DNA of 60,000 nucleotides, taken from assembly GCA_964443825.1 (NCBI GenBank), contig CAYUEV010000004.1:1-60000 (forward strand), written 5' to 3'. Numbering within the stretch: position 1 is the first letter of the stretch; each line of letters begins with the position of its first letter. This stretch comes from UBA1081 sp964443825 (GTDB taxonomy: Bacteria; Bacillota; Clostridia; Oscillospirales; Acutalibacteraceae). This document shows, piece after piece, positions 1 through 7,675 of the stretch. The position numbers were made by a program, and so were the translations under genes. The notes under the pieces are model-generated. The model had not been told where the DNA came from and did not search any database. It saw nothing but the letters and a program-made list of their open reading frames with translations.

Positions 1-173
1 ATAATACCATTTTTTTTCTAAATATGCAAGAGTTAAATTAAAAGTTTTGATTTTTGCTGATTTTTTTTCTGTATTTTAAGGTTTAATATTTTTTATCTTA
101 CGCCCGTTTTCGATAATTTTATGTTTTGAATATCAATTTTTAAAATTTTGAAGGATCGCGCCGTATAAAACGT
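1..173. other. AT-rich flank, no gene seen
   Basis: This is the left edge of the window, downstream of the minus-strand pseudouridine synthase. It is AT-rich with several T-runs. I see no open reading frame, convincing hairpin or RNA gene here. Confidence 0.5.
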
Positions 174-1142
174 TTAATTTATCAGGAAGTACGCGGGCGA
201 GGACGGCTTTAAGAACCAAATATCGTGTGTTTCAAATGTTTTTCCGTTTAAATAAGAGAGTCTTCCCGCGTTGTTTTTAAAATTGAAAGCAATCTTATAA
301 GAATACAAAAACTGCTTTCTGCCGCCGCCGTATTTTTTATTGATTTCGTTTTTGCCGTATTTCCCGTCGCCTAAGAGGGGGCAGCCTATAAACGCGAAAT
401 GCGCTCTTATTTGATGCGTTCTTCCGGTGTGAAGCTTCGCCTCTATTAAACTTAAACCGCCTTTTGAATTTAAAACGGCGTACTCCGTAATCATCGTCTT
501 AGCGCCTTCAAAAGGATGACTTTTTACCGTCACGATATTTTTCTTTTCGTCTTTTTTCATAAACGCCGTCATAATATCGCGGTTTTTTGGAGGTTTCCCG
601 ACGGTCACGAGGAGGTAGCTTTTATCGATTTCTCTGTTTTTTATTTTTTCATTAAGGATTTTAAGGGACTCCTCGTTTTTAGCGGCTAAAACGAGCCCTC
701 CCGTGTTGCGGTCTATCCTGTTGGCGAGCGACGGGGCGAAAGAGCTTTCGGGGTCATATTCGCCTTTTTCATAAAGATAGCGCGCAACTCTCGTTGTTAA
801 GGCGTCGCGATATTCAGTATCGTTGGGATGTGACAAAAGCCCCGCTTTTTTATCGAGAATCAATATGTTTTCATCCTCATAAATTATGTTGAGCTCTTTT
901 CCGGCTTTTAAAAAATCGTATTTATCGTAAGACTTTTCAAAAAATTCGTCGCCAACGTACATATCGACGACGTCGCCTTCGTTTAACCTTGACGACGAGG
1001 GACGCCCTTTGCCGTTTACTTTTATTCTTTTTAATCTTATATATTTGTACATAAGATTAGCAGGCAGCGTCTCGCAGGTTTTTTTGACAAACCTGTCAAG
1101 ACGCGTACCCGCGTCGCTTTTTGTGATTTTGAACGATCTCAT
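174..1142 (-). CDS. RluA-family 23S/tRNA pseudouridine synthase
   Basis: A 322-residue RluA-family enzyme that isomerises specific uridines in structured RNA to pseudouridine in the cytoplasm. Residues 1-65 look like an S4 RNA-binding domain. The catalytic domain follows, with the signature RIDRNTGGL at 142-150; Asp144 is the expected catalytic aspartate (family consensus R-L-D-x-x-T-S-G). The segment HTGRTHQIRAHF is the other family hallmark. Length is normal for RluC/RluD-type enzymes. The usual Leu and Ser of the active-site motif are replaced by Ile and Gly, which fits the more divergent paralogues found in Firmicutes. A second RluA enzyme lies at 6806-7675 on the same strand, so the exact RNA target cannot be assigned. 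Its ATG lies 13 bases beyond the end of the upstream zinc-ribbon gene, so the two are probably co-transcribed. Confidence 0.9.
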   Translation of the reverse strand: MRSFKITKSDAGTRLDRFVKKTCETLPANLMYKYIRLKRIKVNGKGRPSSSRLNEGDVVDMYVGDEFFEKSYDKYDFLKAGKELNIIYEDENILILDKKAGLLSHPNDTEYRDALTTRVARYLYEKGEYDPESSFAPSLANRIDRNTGGLVLAAKNEESLKILNEKIKNREIDKSYLLVTVGKPPKNRDIMTAFMKKDEKKNIVTVKSHPFEGAKTMITEYAVLNSKGGLSLIEAKLHTGRTHQIRAHFAFIGCPLLGDGKYGKNEINKKYGGGRKQFLYSYKIAFNFKNNAGRLSYLNGKTFETHDIWFLKPSSPAYFLIN

Positions 1143-1155
1143 TCTAACTTAAGCG

Positions 1156-1917
1156 CTATTCCGACAATCTTTTTTCGAGTTCGGCTATAGTGAGCTTCCT
1201 GTACTCTTCCTTTTCGGGCTGAAACTGTTTTTTCATCATAAAACTTAAAACAAGATTTAATATGAAAAACGCGAGACCCACGAAAAGCCCTATTGAAAGT
1301 TTGAGAGCGACTATTTCGGGGATTGACGATTTAAAAGAACTGCCGGCCGCCAAAATTAAAACGATCGCCCCCGCAAAAAACACCGAGCTTAAAGAGCAGC
1401 AAATTATATTCCCTCTGACGTGGTAGCCTATGCCTGAAAGCAAAAGAACAAAGAAGTTGGCGACGCCCGCCAGAAAACCGAGAACCACTAAGGCTATCGA
1501 CGCGTAGAGAAGCTTAAACGACCCGCCGGATCTCGGGAGAGACGCGAAACTTAAAGTAGAGCCTATGTCGATTTCCCCGTTTACGATGGATAAAATAAGA
1601 TTCAGAGCCGAAATCTTCTCGCTCCCCTGCGAAAACGGGAGATTCACGTTTACCGTAAACATGGGGAACAACACGAAGAGCGCCGGCGCGAACGTAAGCA
1701 CAAAACGGGCGATACGGGATTTATTGCCGAATATCGCTTTTTTAAAGGAATTTATTTTTCTTCTGAAGCTTAACCAGGAATCATCCGCTTTAACGGAATC
1801 AAGCTCGAGTCTGTTTTCCCAGTCGAAGTTTGGAATATTAACGCCGCAGACGGGACATTCCGCCTTAAAATCGAGCATACCGAATTTGTATTGACACTTA
1901 GGACATCTTGACGCCAT
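1156..1917 (-). CDS. Zinc-ribbon membrane protein, function unknown
   Basis: A 253-residue protein with an N-terminal zinc ribbon (CPKC at 5-8 and CPVC at 21-24), then a basic stretch and about four hydrophobic segments in the C-terminal two thirds. The last ends in a cytoplasmic-looking charged tail. I do not recognise a named family. Similar ribbon-plus-membrane proteins are common in Clostridia and are usually unassigned. It starts at an ATG preceded by GGGAG, and its own promoter lies at 1975-2003. It probably leads a two-gene operon with the pseudouridine synthase. Nothing here shows a ligand, so only the topology (cytoplasmic ribbon, polytopic membrane domain) is supported. Confidence 0.75.
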   Translation of the reverse strand: MASRCPKCQYKFGMLDFKAECPVCGVNIPNFDWENRLELDSVKADDSWLSFRRKINSFKKAIFGNKSRIARFVLTFAPALFVLFPMFTVNVNLPFSQGSEKISALNLILSIVNGEIDIGSTLSFASLPRSGGSFKLLYASIALVVLGFLAGVANFFVLLLSGIGYHVRGNIICCSLSSVFFAGAIVLILAAGSSFKSSIPEIVALKLSIGLFVGLAFFILNLVLSFMMKKQFQPEKEEYRKLTIAELEKRLSE

Positions 1918-1974
1918 GCTATCATGCTCCCATTATTATTATTAGGCGCGAGCTATTCTCGCCCTCCGTTTAAC

Positions 1975-2003
1975 ATTATACATAAATTTCCCACGTTTTA
2001 CAA
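1975..2003 (-). promoter_or_regulatory. Sigma-A promoter for the zinc-ribbon gene
   Basis: Read on the minus strand: -35 TTGTAA (1998-2003), a 17-bp spacer, -10 TATAAT (1975-1980). It lies 58 bp upstream of the ATG at 1917. Confidence 0.7.
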
Positions 2004-2142
2004 GATAATTTAGGAATTTTTTAACTTTTTTTATTAGGCGTTCGTATTTTTAAAAAACAACAAAACCATCCTCTATCGCAAAATTTAAAAATGGGGAATT
2101 TTTTCGGAAATTTTTCTGATTTATGGTAATATATACACTATA

Positions 2143-2171
2143 TTGACAACTTTTAAATTATGTGATATAGT
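2143..2171 (+). promoter_or_regulatory. Sigma-A promoter for the cohesin-like gene
   Basis: -35 TTGACA (2143-2148), a 17-bp spacer, -10 TATAGT (2166-2171). The ATG at 2223 is about 50 bp downstream. It diverges from the promoter at 1975-2003, so the two genes share an intergenic control region. Confidence 0.75.
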
Positions 2172-2222
2172 ATTAAAAGATGAATTTTAGGTTTGTCTAA
2201 GTATTTTACGGGAGATTATTTT

Positions 2223-2948
2223 ATGAGAAGGAAATTATTTGTAATTATGCTTACCGCCGTAATGCTTGTTTCGGCGTCAATTACCGTTTTCGCCGCGACG
2301 CCGGAACTTTTCTACGACTCCGCGTTTGACGACGAAACGGGCATGGTCACCGTTTCAATCTACATCAAAAACGCTGTTGGAACGCAGTCGGCCGACTTAA
2401 ATTTAGCCTACGACCCGGCGGTTTACGAATACCAAAGCTCAGAGTCCATCGGGGAGTCGCAGGCGATGATCGCCGAAGGCAAAGCGATTTCCGAGGACGG
2501 TCTTTGCACTTGCTCCCTGGTTTTCGCCGAAAGCTGCCAGGAAAGCGACCTTGACGCGGACGGCAATTTGGCGCTCGCGAAATACGTGTTTAAGCCAAAG
2601 AGCGAAAATTACGACATAAACGGCTTTACGTTCTGGGCGTCGTCTTTCGATTCCGACGACGGCGGGGACATAGCGGGGAGCATTAACGTAGTGGGCGACG
2701 CCAAGAGAAAAGACTCTCACAACGTAGCGGTAACCGTCCCCAACGTTCAGAACAACAATACGGAAAACGACTCCTCTAAAAAATCCTCAAAATGGTACGT
2801 GTACCTTATAGTCGGCGTTTTAGCGGTGGCCGCCATAGTCGGAATCGCTCTTATCGCCATTAAAGCGGGGCGCGGAGGAAACGAAAGCGACGAGGAAGAT
2901 TCCGATTCTTCCGAGGACGAGGCTTCCGATCAAGACGACGAAGACTAA
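2223..2948 (+). CDS. Membrane-anchored cohesin-like surface protein
   Basis: A secreted protein of 241 residues counted from the ATG at 2223. That ATG has GGGAG eight bases upstream, so the longer TTG-started reading (2193) is not preferred. An N-terminal signal peptide ends near FAA. The extracellular part of about 135 residues resembles a cohesin module: a beta-rich start (MVTVSIYIKNAVG) followed by the typical DLNLAYDPAVYEY strand, in which a bacterial cohesin normally reads 'F-x-Y-D-P'. A short Asn/Ser linker leads to one transmembrane helix (WYVYLIVGVLAVAAIVGIAL) and a very acidic tail of Ser, Asp and Glu. Topology is therefore outside-in with a cytoplasmic acidic tail. By homology it could dock dockerin-bearing proteins such as the one at 4131-4913. 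The cohesin call is pattern-based. Confidence 0.7.
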   Translation: MRRKLFVIMLTAVMLVSASITVFAATPELFYDSAFDDETGMVTVSIYIKNAVGTQSADLNLAYDPAVYEYQSSESIGESQAMIAEGKAISEDGLCTCSLVFAESCQESDLDADGNLALAKYVFKPKSENYDINGFTFWASSFDSDDGGDIAGSINVVGDAKRKDSHNVAVTVPNVQNNNTENDSSKKSSKWYVYLIVGVLAVAAIVGIALIAIKAGRGGNESDEEDSDSSEDEASDQDDED

Positions 2949-2971
2949 GTTTTAGAATTTAACGCGGCTTT

Positions 2972-3014
2972 CGCCCCTTGCGGATCGTTGTGATTTTTAC
3001 GCTTGCGAGGGGCG
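2972..3014 (+). terminator. Possible weak terminator hairpin
   Basis: A 10-bp GC-rich stem (2972-2981 with 3005-3014, one G-T pair) with a long loop, followed by CAAATCTTTTC. The U-tract is poor, so it may be only a partial terminator between two surface-protein genes. Confidence 0.35.
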
Positions 3015-3060
3015 GGCAAATCTTTTCGCAACTTAAAATTTGCCTTATTTTCTATTTTAG

Positions 3061-3090
3061 AATTATTGCAATAATTATTTATGGTACAAT
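3061..3090 (+). promoter_or_regulatory. Palindrome overlapping a -35 region
   Basis: A perfect 16-bp palindrome AATTATTGCAATAATT (3061-3076) sits where the -35 element of the next gene should be, with a -10-like TACAAT at 3085-3090. No good separate -35 is visible. The arrangement suggests a dimeric regulator site, either activator or repressor. The regulator is unknown. Confidence 0.4.
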
Positions 3091-3154
3091 ATTATCAATA
3101 ATATTTAAAGCTTCAAAGTTAAACTGATGTTGTTGTCTTTAGGGAAGAGTTAGG

Positions 3155-4114
3155 ATGAAAAAGTCAGTATCCGTGATGTTCGCGATTTTGCTGCTTATAG
3201 CGTTTCAAGTGGTCTCGTTTGCCGACAACGTGTATATTGTCGACGACGGGGAGGATGATTTTGTCCCTGAAACTACGACCTTAACCCCTACGACCGAGCC
3301 TTCCGTAACTACTACCGGCGGGTTATTGGACGCCGCCGCCAATGGCGAGGGCGTTGTCGACGGCATTTTGGACAGGTTTTCGGGCGTTTTAGACGGCGAC
3401 GCGGACTCTCTTTTATCGCGCTTGCAGGGAATCGGCGGCAATAACGAAACGACCACCGCTTCGCAAAACGTAACCCAAAATAACCTTCCTCAGATAAACG
3501 TCCCTCAAAACGGCTATGTTCAATCGGGTTCGGGCTCTTTAAGCCCCGCCGGAACGACGAGCGCTCAAGGCGGAGTTACCGCTTCCCCGACTACGACTCA
3601 AAATAACGCCGCAAACCAAACCGAAGCCCCCGCCGACAACGATGACGCCGGCGAGGAAGTCGCGTCCGTTTTAGTCGTAAACAGCGCGAATAAAAGCAAC
3701 ATGAAGCTTGACGGCAGTACTCTTACTCTCGTCGTTTTTATAGCCGCCGTCATTATAATTGTTCTCACCGCCGCTATTATACTTATTTTTATGACGAGAC
3801 GCACTGAGTTTGATTCCGAGGTAAAGCGCAAATCGACTATTCCCAATTCGCCGCAGCCCGGAATTTTAAAGGAATTCGCGGACGACGCGGACGATTTTCT
3901 TGACGACGACGAAAAAGACGATTACTCCGATATAAGTTATTGGAACAGCGACGACGAGCATAAAGACGATTACAATTCAAATAAAACCGCCCGGGCTGTA
4001 AGCAGGATGGAAAATTACGGCGACGAAAAATCCGCTCTCAATGATTTAATTTCCGATGAAGACGATTTTTCGGACGTTTCGTATTGGGGAGACAAATATT
4101 TAGGAAAAGAATAA
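3155..4114 (+). CDS. Secreted Thr-rich protein with TM anchor and acidic tail
   Basis: A 319-residue protein not assigned to a family. A signal peptide (residues 1-23) is followed by a low-complexity extracellular region rich in Thr, Pro, Asn and Gln (runs such as ETTTLTPTTEP), with a short helical segment around 58-92. One membrane helix follows (about 190-214) and then a cytoplasmic tail of about 105 residues rich in Asp and Glu. The tail holds a duplicated motif: DDYSDISYW and DDFSDVSYW. It has the same architecture as its neighbours at 2223 and 4989 (signal, linker, one helix, acidic tail) without shared globular domains. It lies 16 bp upstream of the dockerin gene, probably in one transcript with it. 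A surface-anchoring or signalling role is only an inference. Confidence 0.75.
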   Translation: MKKSVSVMFAILLLIAFQVVSFADNVYIVDDGEDDFVPETTTLTPTTEPSVTTTGGLLDAAANGEGVVDGILDRFSGVLDGDADSLLSRLQGIGGNNETTTASQNVTQNNLPQINVPQNGYVQSGSGSLSPAGTTSAQGGVTASPTTTQNNAANQTEAPADNDDAGEEVASVLVVNSANKSNMKLDGSTLTLVVFIAAVIIIVLTAAIILIFMTRRTEFDSEVKRKSTIPNSPQPGILKEFADDADDFLDDDEKDDYSDISYWNSDDEHKDDYNSNKTARAVSRMENYGDEKSALNDLISDEDDFSDVSYWGDKYLGKE

Positions 4115-4130
4115 CTAAAAGGCTGATATT

Positions 4131-4913
4131 ATGAAAAAAACAAATCTTAAAATCCTAATCTCGTCAATCGTGATTATTTCGATTGTCTGTTCTTTTACTT
4201 TACTCAGTCTTTCGGCTTACGCCGACGCGGCGGACGCCCCGGGCGTTCCTTTTTTACCCGACTTAAGTTCTATCGTCGAGTCGTATGTTTCCACGACCGA
4301 GGAGGAGACGCCCTCAAAGAAGCCTTCTTCCGCGGATTCCAACGCGCTTTCCGATTTCGGGAAATTTTTAGACGATTTAAACATAAAAGAGAACGTTTTA
4401 TTAGCCGTCGAACTTATAGATTATCTCAATAACGGCGGTTCGTTTGAAGCATGGGTCTATGAAAACTTCGGCTCTGATATCGAAATACCCGATTCAATTA
4501 AAGAGGCGTCGACTTACGACCTCGTTCTTTACATTTTGAGCAATATTTTAAACGGCGGCGAAGAGGATTCGGCTGTTCCGACAGCTACCACAAAGTACGC
4601 TTTTACCCCTTCCGAGCCGGGTTCTGAAACTAAAGAAACCGTAACGACCGCGGAACACGTCACAAGAGACTTCCCGACTAAAGATACGACCGCCCCGTCT
4701 ACCGACGCTCCCCCTTACGTTTTAGGGGACGTAAACTTTGACGAGAGCGTCACGGCCTCCGACGCGAGAATCGTTTTAAAGGCGAGTTCAAAGCTTTATG
4801 AGCTTAATTCAATAGAGTTCAACGCGGCGGACGTAAACGGAGACAAGAGAATTACCGCGAAAGACGCGAGAAGCATTTTAAGATATTCGGCGAGATTGGC
4901 CGACTCGTTTTAA
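4131..4913 (+). CDS. Secreted dockerin-containing protein
   Basis: A 260-residue secreted protein. The signal peptide covers residues 1-32. It is followed by a short Thr/Ser linker, a small helical domain of unknown function (about 70-145), a Thr-rich linker, and a C-terminal type-I dockerin of two calcium-loop repeats: LGDVNFDESVTASDAR and AADVNGDKRITAKDAR. The first loop has Asp, Asn and Asp at the metal positions and the second is fully canonical (D-x-N-x-D). Each repeat ends in a helix of the DAR-x-x-L-(K/R)-x-S type shared with the dockerins at 29737, 53450 and 57695. There is no membrane helix, so it should be held at the surface through a cohesin. The cohesin-like protein at 2223 is the nearest candidate. 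Confidence 0.8.
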   Translation: MKKTNLKILISSIVIISIVCSFTLLSLSAYADAADAPGVPFLPDLSSIVESYVSTTEEETPSKKPSSADSNALSDFGKFLDDLNIKENVLLAVELIDYLNNGGSFEAWVYENFGSDIEIPDSIKEASTYDLVLYILSNILNGGEEDSAVPTATTKYAFTPSEPGSETKETVTTAEHVTRDFPTKDTTAPSTDAPPYVLGDVNFDESVTASDARIVLKASSKLYELNSIEFNAADVNGDKRITAKDARSILRYSARLADSF

Positions 4914-4988
4914 ATTTTATTGAAATTTCGGCATAACATTAACCGCCGCGCCGTTTACGATTTACTGAATTAAAAGAGTTGAAATAGA

Positions 4989-6197
4989 ATGAAAAAATGC
5001 CTTAAAAAAACGCTGATAATTCTGACGGCGATACTGTGCGCTTTCAGTATAAGTATATTGGTAAGCGCCGCCGGTTTGAAAGCGAGTACTAAAGAAAACG
5101 CCCTGGACGGCAATTTAAACGGCGATGAATTCAGAGATTGGCTCGACGATCTTTTTAACGGCGCCCCCACTACTTCTCCTAACAACGATTCAAACGGTGA
5201 AACCACTACTTCTTCCCAAAATAACAATCCTACCAATACTACCGCCGCGTCGCCGTCGAACACTACTTCCCCTCCTCCCCCGCTGACAGGTTCCTGGACC
5301 GCGCCCGCCACAACTTATCCTTATCAAAACTACTATACTACCGCCCCGTCGTATTATTATCCGCAGGTTGTCGACCCCAACGCCGCCGCCACAGGCGCTT
5401 TAACGACGACGGTGGAAGCGACCACTTTGCCCGGCGTTGTGGTTCCCGAGGAAGAGTCTTCGTCAAAATTAGGCTCTTTATCTGATCTCTTTGAAGACGA
5501 CACGGTTGCGGCGCTTGTTGAAAAGCCCACCGAGCCGTACACGATTCCCGGGCCGCTCGTTGTACAAAACGCCGAGGAAGGCGGTTTTACCTGGCAAAAG
5601 GCCGCTTTAGTAGGCGCGCTGGTTCTCTTTGTCGTTCTCGCGTCTTTAATCGTAGCCCTTATAATTCAAAGAAATAAAAACTCTAAGCGCGATGAAAAAG
5701 ACGTTTTAGACGACGATTTCAGCTCCAAAGATAAAGAACCCGTCCCGGTCGAGGTTATGTCGCGCGACAGAATCGCCGAGCTTTTAGGGATCGCTCCCGC
5801 TTCAAGCCAAAGCGGCGACGTCAACATTTCAAGCGCGGATTCAGCCGCCGCCATTAAGGTCGCCGCCATGATGGATAAACTTGCCGGCTCTTATAACGAT
5901 CCGCTTCTTAAAAAATACGCCGACGAGTCCGATATTATCACGGGCGGAGCTTCGTCCCTTGACGAAAACAACGTCGACGCTTCGGAGATTTTAAAAGCTA
6001 CCGACTCAATGCTGAACGAAATAACGGGCGGCGAAAAGTACGCTTCCGACGCTGACGGAGCGAATACTGATTCTGACAATACCGAAAGCGGTTCAAACGA
6101 GTCGCCGCTTGACGACGAAAAATACTGCCCCGAATGTCATAAGCCGGTGTCTTCCGAGGACGTTTTCTGCCGCTCCTGCGGCGCGTATGTGGGATAA
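4989..6197 (+). CDS. Secreted Thr/Pro-rich protein with TM and zinc ribbon tail
   Basis: A 402-residue protein of unknown function. It has a signal peptide (1-27), a long extracellular linker rich in Thr, Ser, Pro, Asn and Tyr, and a transmembrane helix around 200-225. The cytoplasmic tail of about 175 residues is acidic and ends in a zinc ribbon (CPEC and CRSC, residues about 380-398). A C-terminal zinc ribbon supports an inside orientation of the tail. The architecture matches the 3155 and 2223 products. The segment PPPLTGSWTAPA (DNA 5273-5308) reappears as a decayed copy at 10024-10059. It is the last gene of the plus-strand surface block, with a terminator directly behind it. Confidence 0.75.
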   Translation: MKKCLKKTLIILTAILCAFSISILVSAAGLKASTKENALDGNLNGDEFRDWLDDLFNGAPTTSPNNDSNGETTTSSQNNNPTNTTAASPSNTTSPPPPLTGSWTAPATTYPYQNYYTTAPSYYYPQVVDPNAAATGALTTTVEATTLPGVVVPEEESSSKLGSLSDLFEDDTVAALVEKPTEPYTIPGPLVVQNAEEGGFTWQKAALVGALVLFVVLASLIVALIIQRNKNSKRDEKDVLDDDFSSKDKEPVPVEVMSRDRIAELLGIAPASSQSGDVNISSADSAAAIKVAAMMDKLAGSYNDPLLKKYADESDIITGGASSLDENNVDASEILKATDSMLNEITGGEKYASDADGANTDSDNTESGSNESPLDDEKYCPECHKPVSSEDVFCRSCGAYVG

Positions 6198-6218
6198 AAC
6201 TCTTAAATATAACATAAC

Positions 6219-6245
6219 GCCCCGTCTTTCACGGGGTCTTTTAAT
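6219..6245 (+). terminator. Rho-independent terminator of the surface block
   Basis: The stem CCCCGT/ACGGGG (6220-6225 with 6231-6236, loop CTTTC) is followed by TCTTTTAATT. It lies 22 bp after the stop at 6197. Confidence 0.8.
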
Positions 6246-6283
6246 TAAACAAAATCAAGACCGCTTTTTTTAAGCGGTCTTGA
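6244..6283 (-). terminator. Rho-independent terminator for the small minus-strand gene
   Basis: A perfect 12-bp inverted repeat (6255-6266 with 6272-6283; loop of five T). On the minus strand it is followed by TTTTGTTTAATTAA. It closes the transcript of the 43-residue gene about 105 bp after its stop. It lies back to back with the plus-strand terminator. Confidence 0.75.
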
Positions 6284-6387
6284 AGCGTTTTCGGAAAAAA
6301 GGGTTTTTGCGATCAAAAGTTTCCGTTGTACGCGCGTATTTATGTAAAGCCGTAAAGGGCGTTGATTTTTAAGTCCCCCTTAAGGGC

Positions 6388-6519
6388 TTAGCGGTTCATC
6401 ATGTCGCAGATACCGGCAAGCTCTATGGCCTTTTTTAATCTCTTCCAGGAAAAGAAGCTTAAGCCTTGCATCTCCTTTATGAGTTTCTCCTGATACACGC
6501 GAAGTTCTTTGTTCATCAT
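6388..6519 (-). CDS. Small 43-residue protein, unknown function
   Basis: A short gene supported by signals rather than homology. ATG at 6517-6519, stop TAA at 6388-6390. A strong ribosome site (AAAGGAG, 9 bases from the ATG), a consensus promoter at 6553-6580 and a terminator at 6244-6283 frame it as an independent monocistronic unit. The product starts MMNKELRVYQEKLIKEMQG and ends in AGICDMMNR. It is basic, predicted helical and amphipathic, has one Cys and one Trp, and has no signal peptide or clear membrane helix. I do not recognise a family. A regulatory or protein-binding micro-protein is possible. It could also be a toxin or antitoxin component, although no partner gene is adjacent. Confidence 0.7.
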   Translation of the reverse strand: MMNKELRVYQEKLIKEMQGLSFFSWKRLKKAIELAGICDMMNR

Positions 6520-6552
6520 TTTATTTATCTCCTTTCTTTTGATTACATCTAC

Positions 6553-6580
6553 ATTATACTCCTTTTTTCTGTTTTGTCAA
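6553..6580 (-). promoter_or_regulatory. Consensus sigma-A promoter for the 43-residue gene
   Basis: Minus strand: -35 TTGACA (6575-6580), a 16-bp spacer, -10 TATAAT (6553-6558). Both hexamers match consensus exactly, so strong expression is likely. The leader is about 25-30 bases. Confidence 0.85.
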
Positions 6581-6764
6581 GTCATTTTGCACAAACAACG
6601 GAAATACTTTTTGTGAATACTGCACAATCAAGGCTTTGTAAAAATAAGATTGATTCTAAACATCTTTTTGTTGTAAAGTAAATCGCTTTTGTAAGTTATG
6701 CACAAACGAAATGCGTAATTTTCAGCATTTTGACTATGGAGACGTTTTAATTCAATAAACGGTC

Positions 6765-6788
6765 AAAAAAGTTTGTGAAACTTTTTTT
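6765..6788. terminator. Bidirectional AT-type terminator
   Basis: A perfect 10-bp stem (AAAAAAGTTT 6765-6774 with AAACTTTTTT 6778-6787, 3-base loop) with T-runs on both strands. On the minus strand it terminates the pseudouridine synthase gene that ends at 6806. Confidence 0.65.
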
Positions 6789-6805
6789 AAAATATTTTAT
6801 AAGAA

Positions 6806-7675
6806 TCAAATTAAATCATCAAGTAAACCCGCAATATCACGGGGCAGAGGACATGAAAACTCCATTTTTTCGCCCGTTACGGGGTGAGTAAGTTCCGCTT
6901 TTCCGCAGTGAAGAGCGGGGCGGGAAATCCTAAAATCCTCGCTGTTATATAGGTCGTCGCCCAAAAGAGGAGTTCCCAGGTATGAAAAATGAACCCTTAT
7001 TTGATGAGTTCTGCCCGTTCCCAATTTAATTTCGAGAAGGGAAATTTCCCCATCGGTCCAAAGCGATTTCCAATACGTGACGGCTTTGTCGCCGCCTTCC
7101 CCCACCGCTCTTACGGTTTTAAGCGGGTCGGGTCTTATTATTGGGGCGGATATTTCTCCTTCTCCTTCGTATTTTCCCCCGACGACCGCGTAATACGTCT
7201 TTTGTATTTTTCCTGAAAGAGCGCTCGCCGAGTACTTATTAAGAGCGCAGACCACGATTCCGCTCGTCCCTTTATCAAGTCTCCCCACGGCTCTAAACGC
7301 TACGTTCTCGCCTTTTTTAAGGAAATAAGAACTTACGCCGTTCGCCAGCGTGCCTTCAATGTGGTTGTGAGTAGGGTGCATGGCGAGTCCCGCCGGTTTA
7401 TCTATCACTAGAATATCGTCGTCCTCGTATATTATATCAAGCGGAATATTGTCAGGCACGGCCGTTTTTTCATCGTCGGGGATATTAACCGAGAGTTTGT
7501 CTCCCTCGTGAAGTTTATCGATAGTTCTTATATGCTCTCCGTTTAGAGTTATCCCGTCGGGAACGCGCTTTAGGGTGTTTACAAGCCGAGACGATAACCG
7601 CGCTTCGCTCCTTAGATATTTTATGACTTTTAAGTCGTCGTATTCTTTAGGTATAATAAATTCTAAACTGCGCAT
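6806..7675 (-). CDS. RluA-family pseudouridine synthase (second copy)
   Basis: A 289-residue pseudouridine synthase. It has an S4-like N-terminal domain (about 15-70) and a catalytic domain with the exact family motif RLDKGTSG (132-139, catalytic Asp134). A second motif, GTGRTHQIRVHFSYLGTPLLGD, reads as the usual C-terminal family signature. It is closer to consensus than the paralogue at 174-1142, so it is the better candidate for an RluD-type 23S rRNA enzyme. Substrate assignment is not possible from sequence alone. It appears to be transcribed alone, with a terminator at 6765-6788. No clear promoter could be chosen upstream of 7675. Confidence 0.9.
   Translation of the reverse strand: MRSLEFIIPKEYDDLKVIKYLRSEARLSSRLVNTLKRVPDGITLNGEHIRTIDKLHEGDKLSVNIPDDEKTAVPDNIPLDIIYEDDDILVIDKPAGLAMHPTHNHIEGTLANGVSSYFLKKGENVAFRAVGRLDKGTSGIVVCALNKYSASALSGKIQKTYYAVVGGKYEGEGEISAPIIRPDPLKTVRAVGEGGDKAVTYWKSLWTDGEISLLEIKLGTGRTHQIRVHFSYLGTPLLGDDLYNSEDFRISRPALHCGKAELTHPVTGEKMEFSCPLPRDIAGLLDDLI

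Noticed and set aside
1565..1894. 109-codon plus-strand frame
   Set aside because: It is fully antisense to the zinc-ribbon membrane protein gene, which has better signals and motifs.
2193..2222. Earlier TTG start for the cohesin-like gene
   Set aside because: It would place the ribosome site inside the coding region and add residues before a normal signal peptide; the ATG at 2223 has GGGAG at good spacing.
6466..6681. 71-codon plus-strand frame covering the small gene
   Set aside because: It is antisense to the better supported 43-residue gene, begins inside it and runs through its promoter without a ribosome site.
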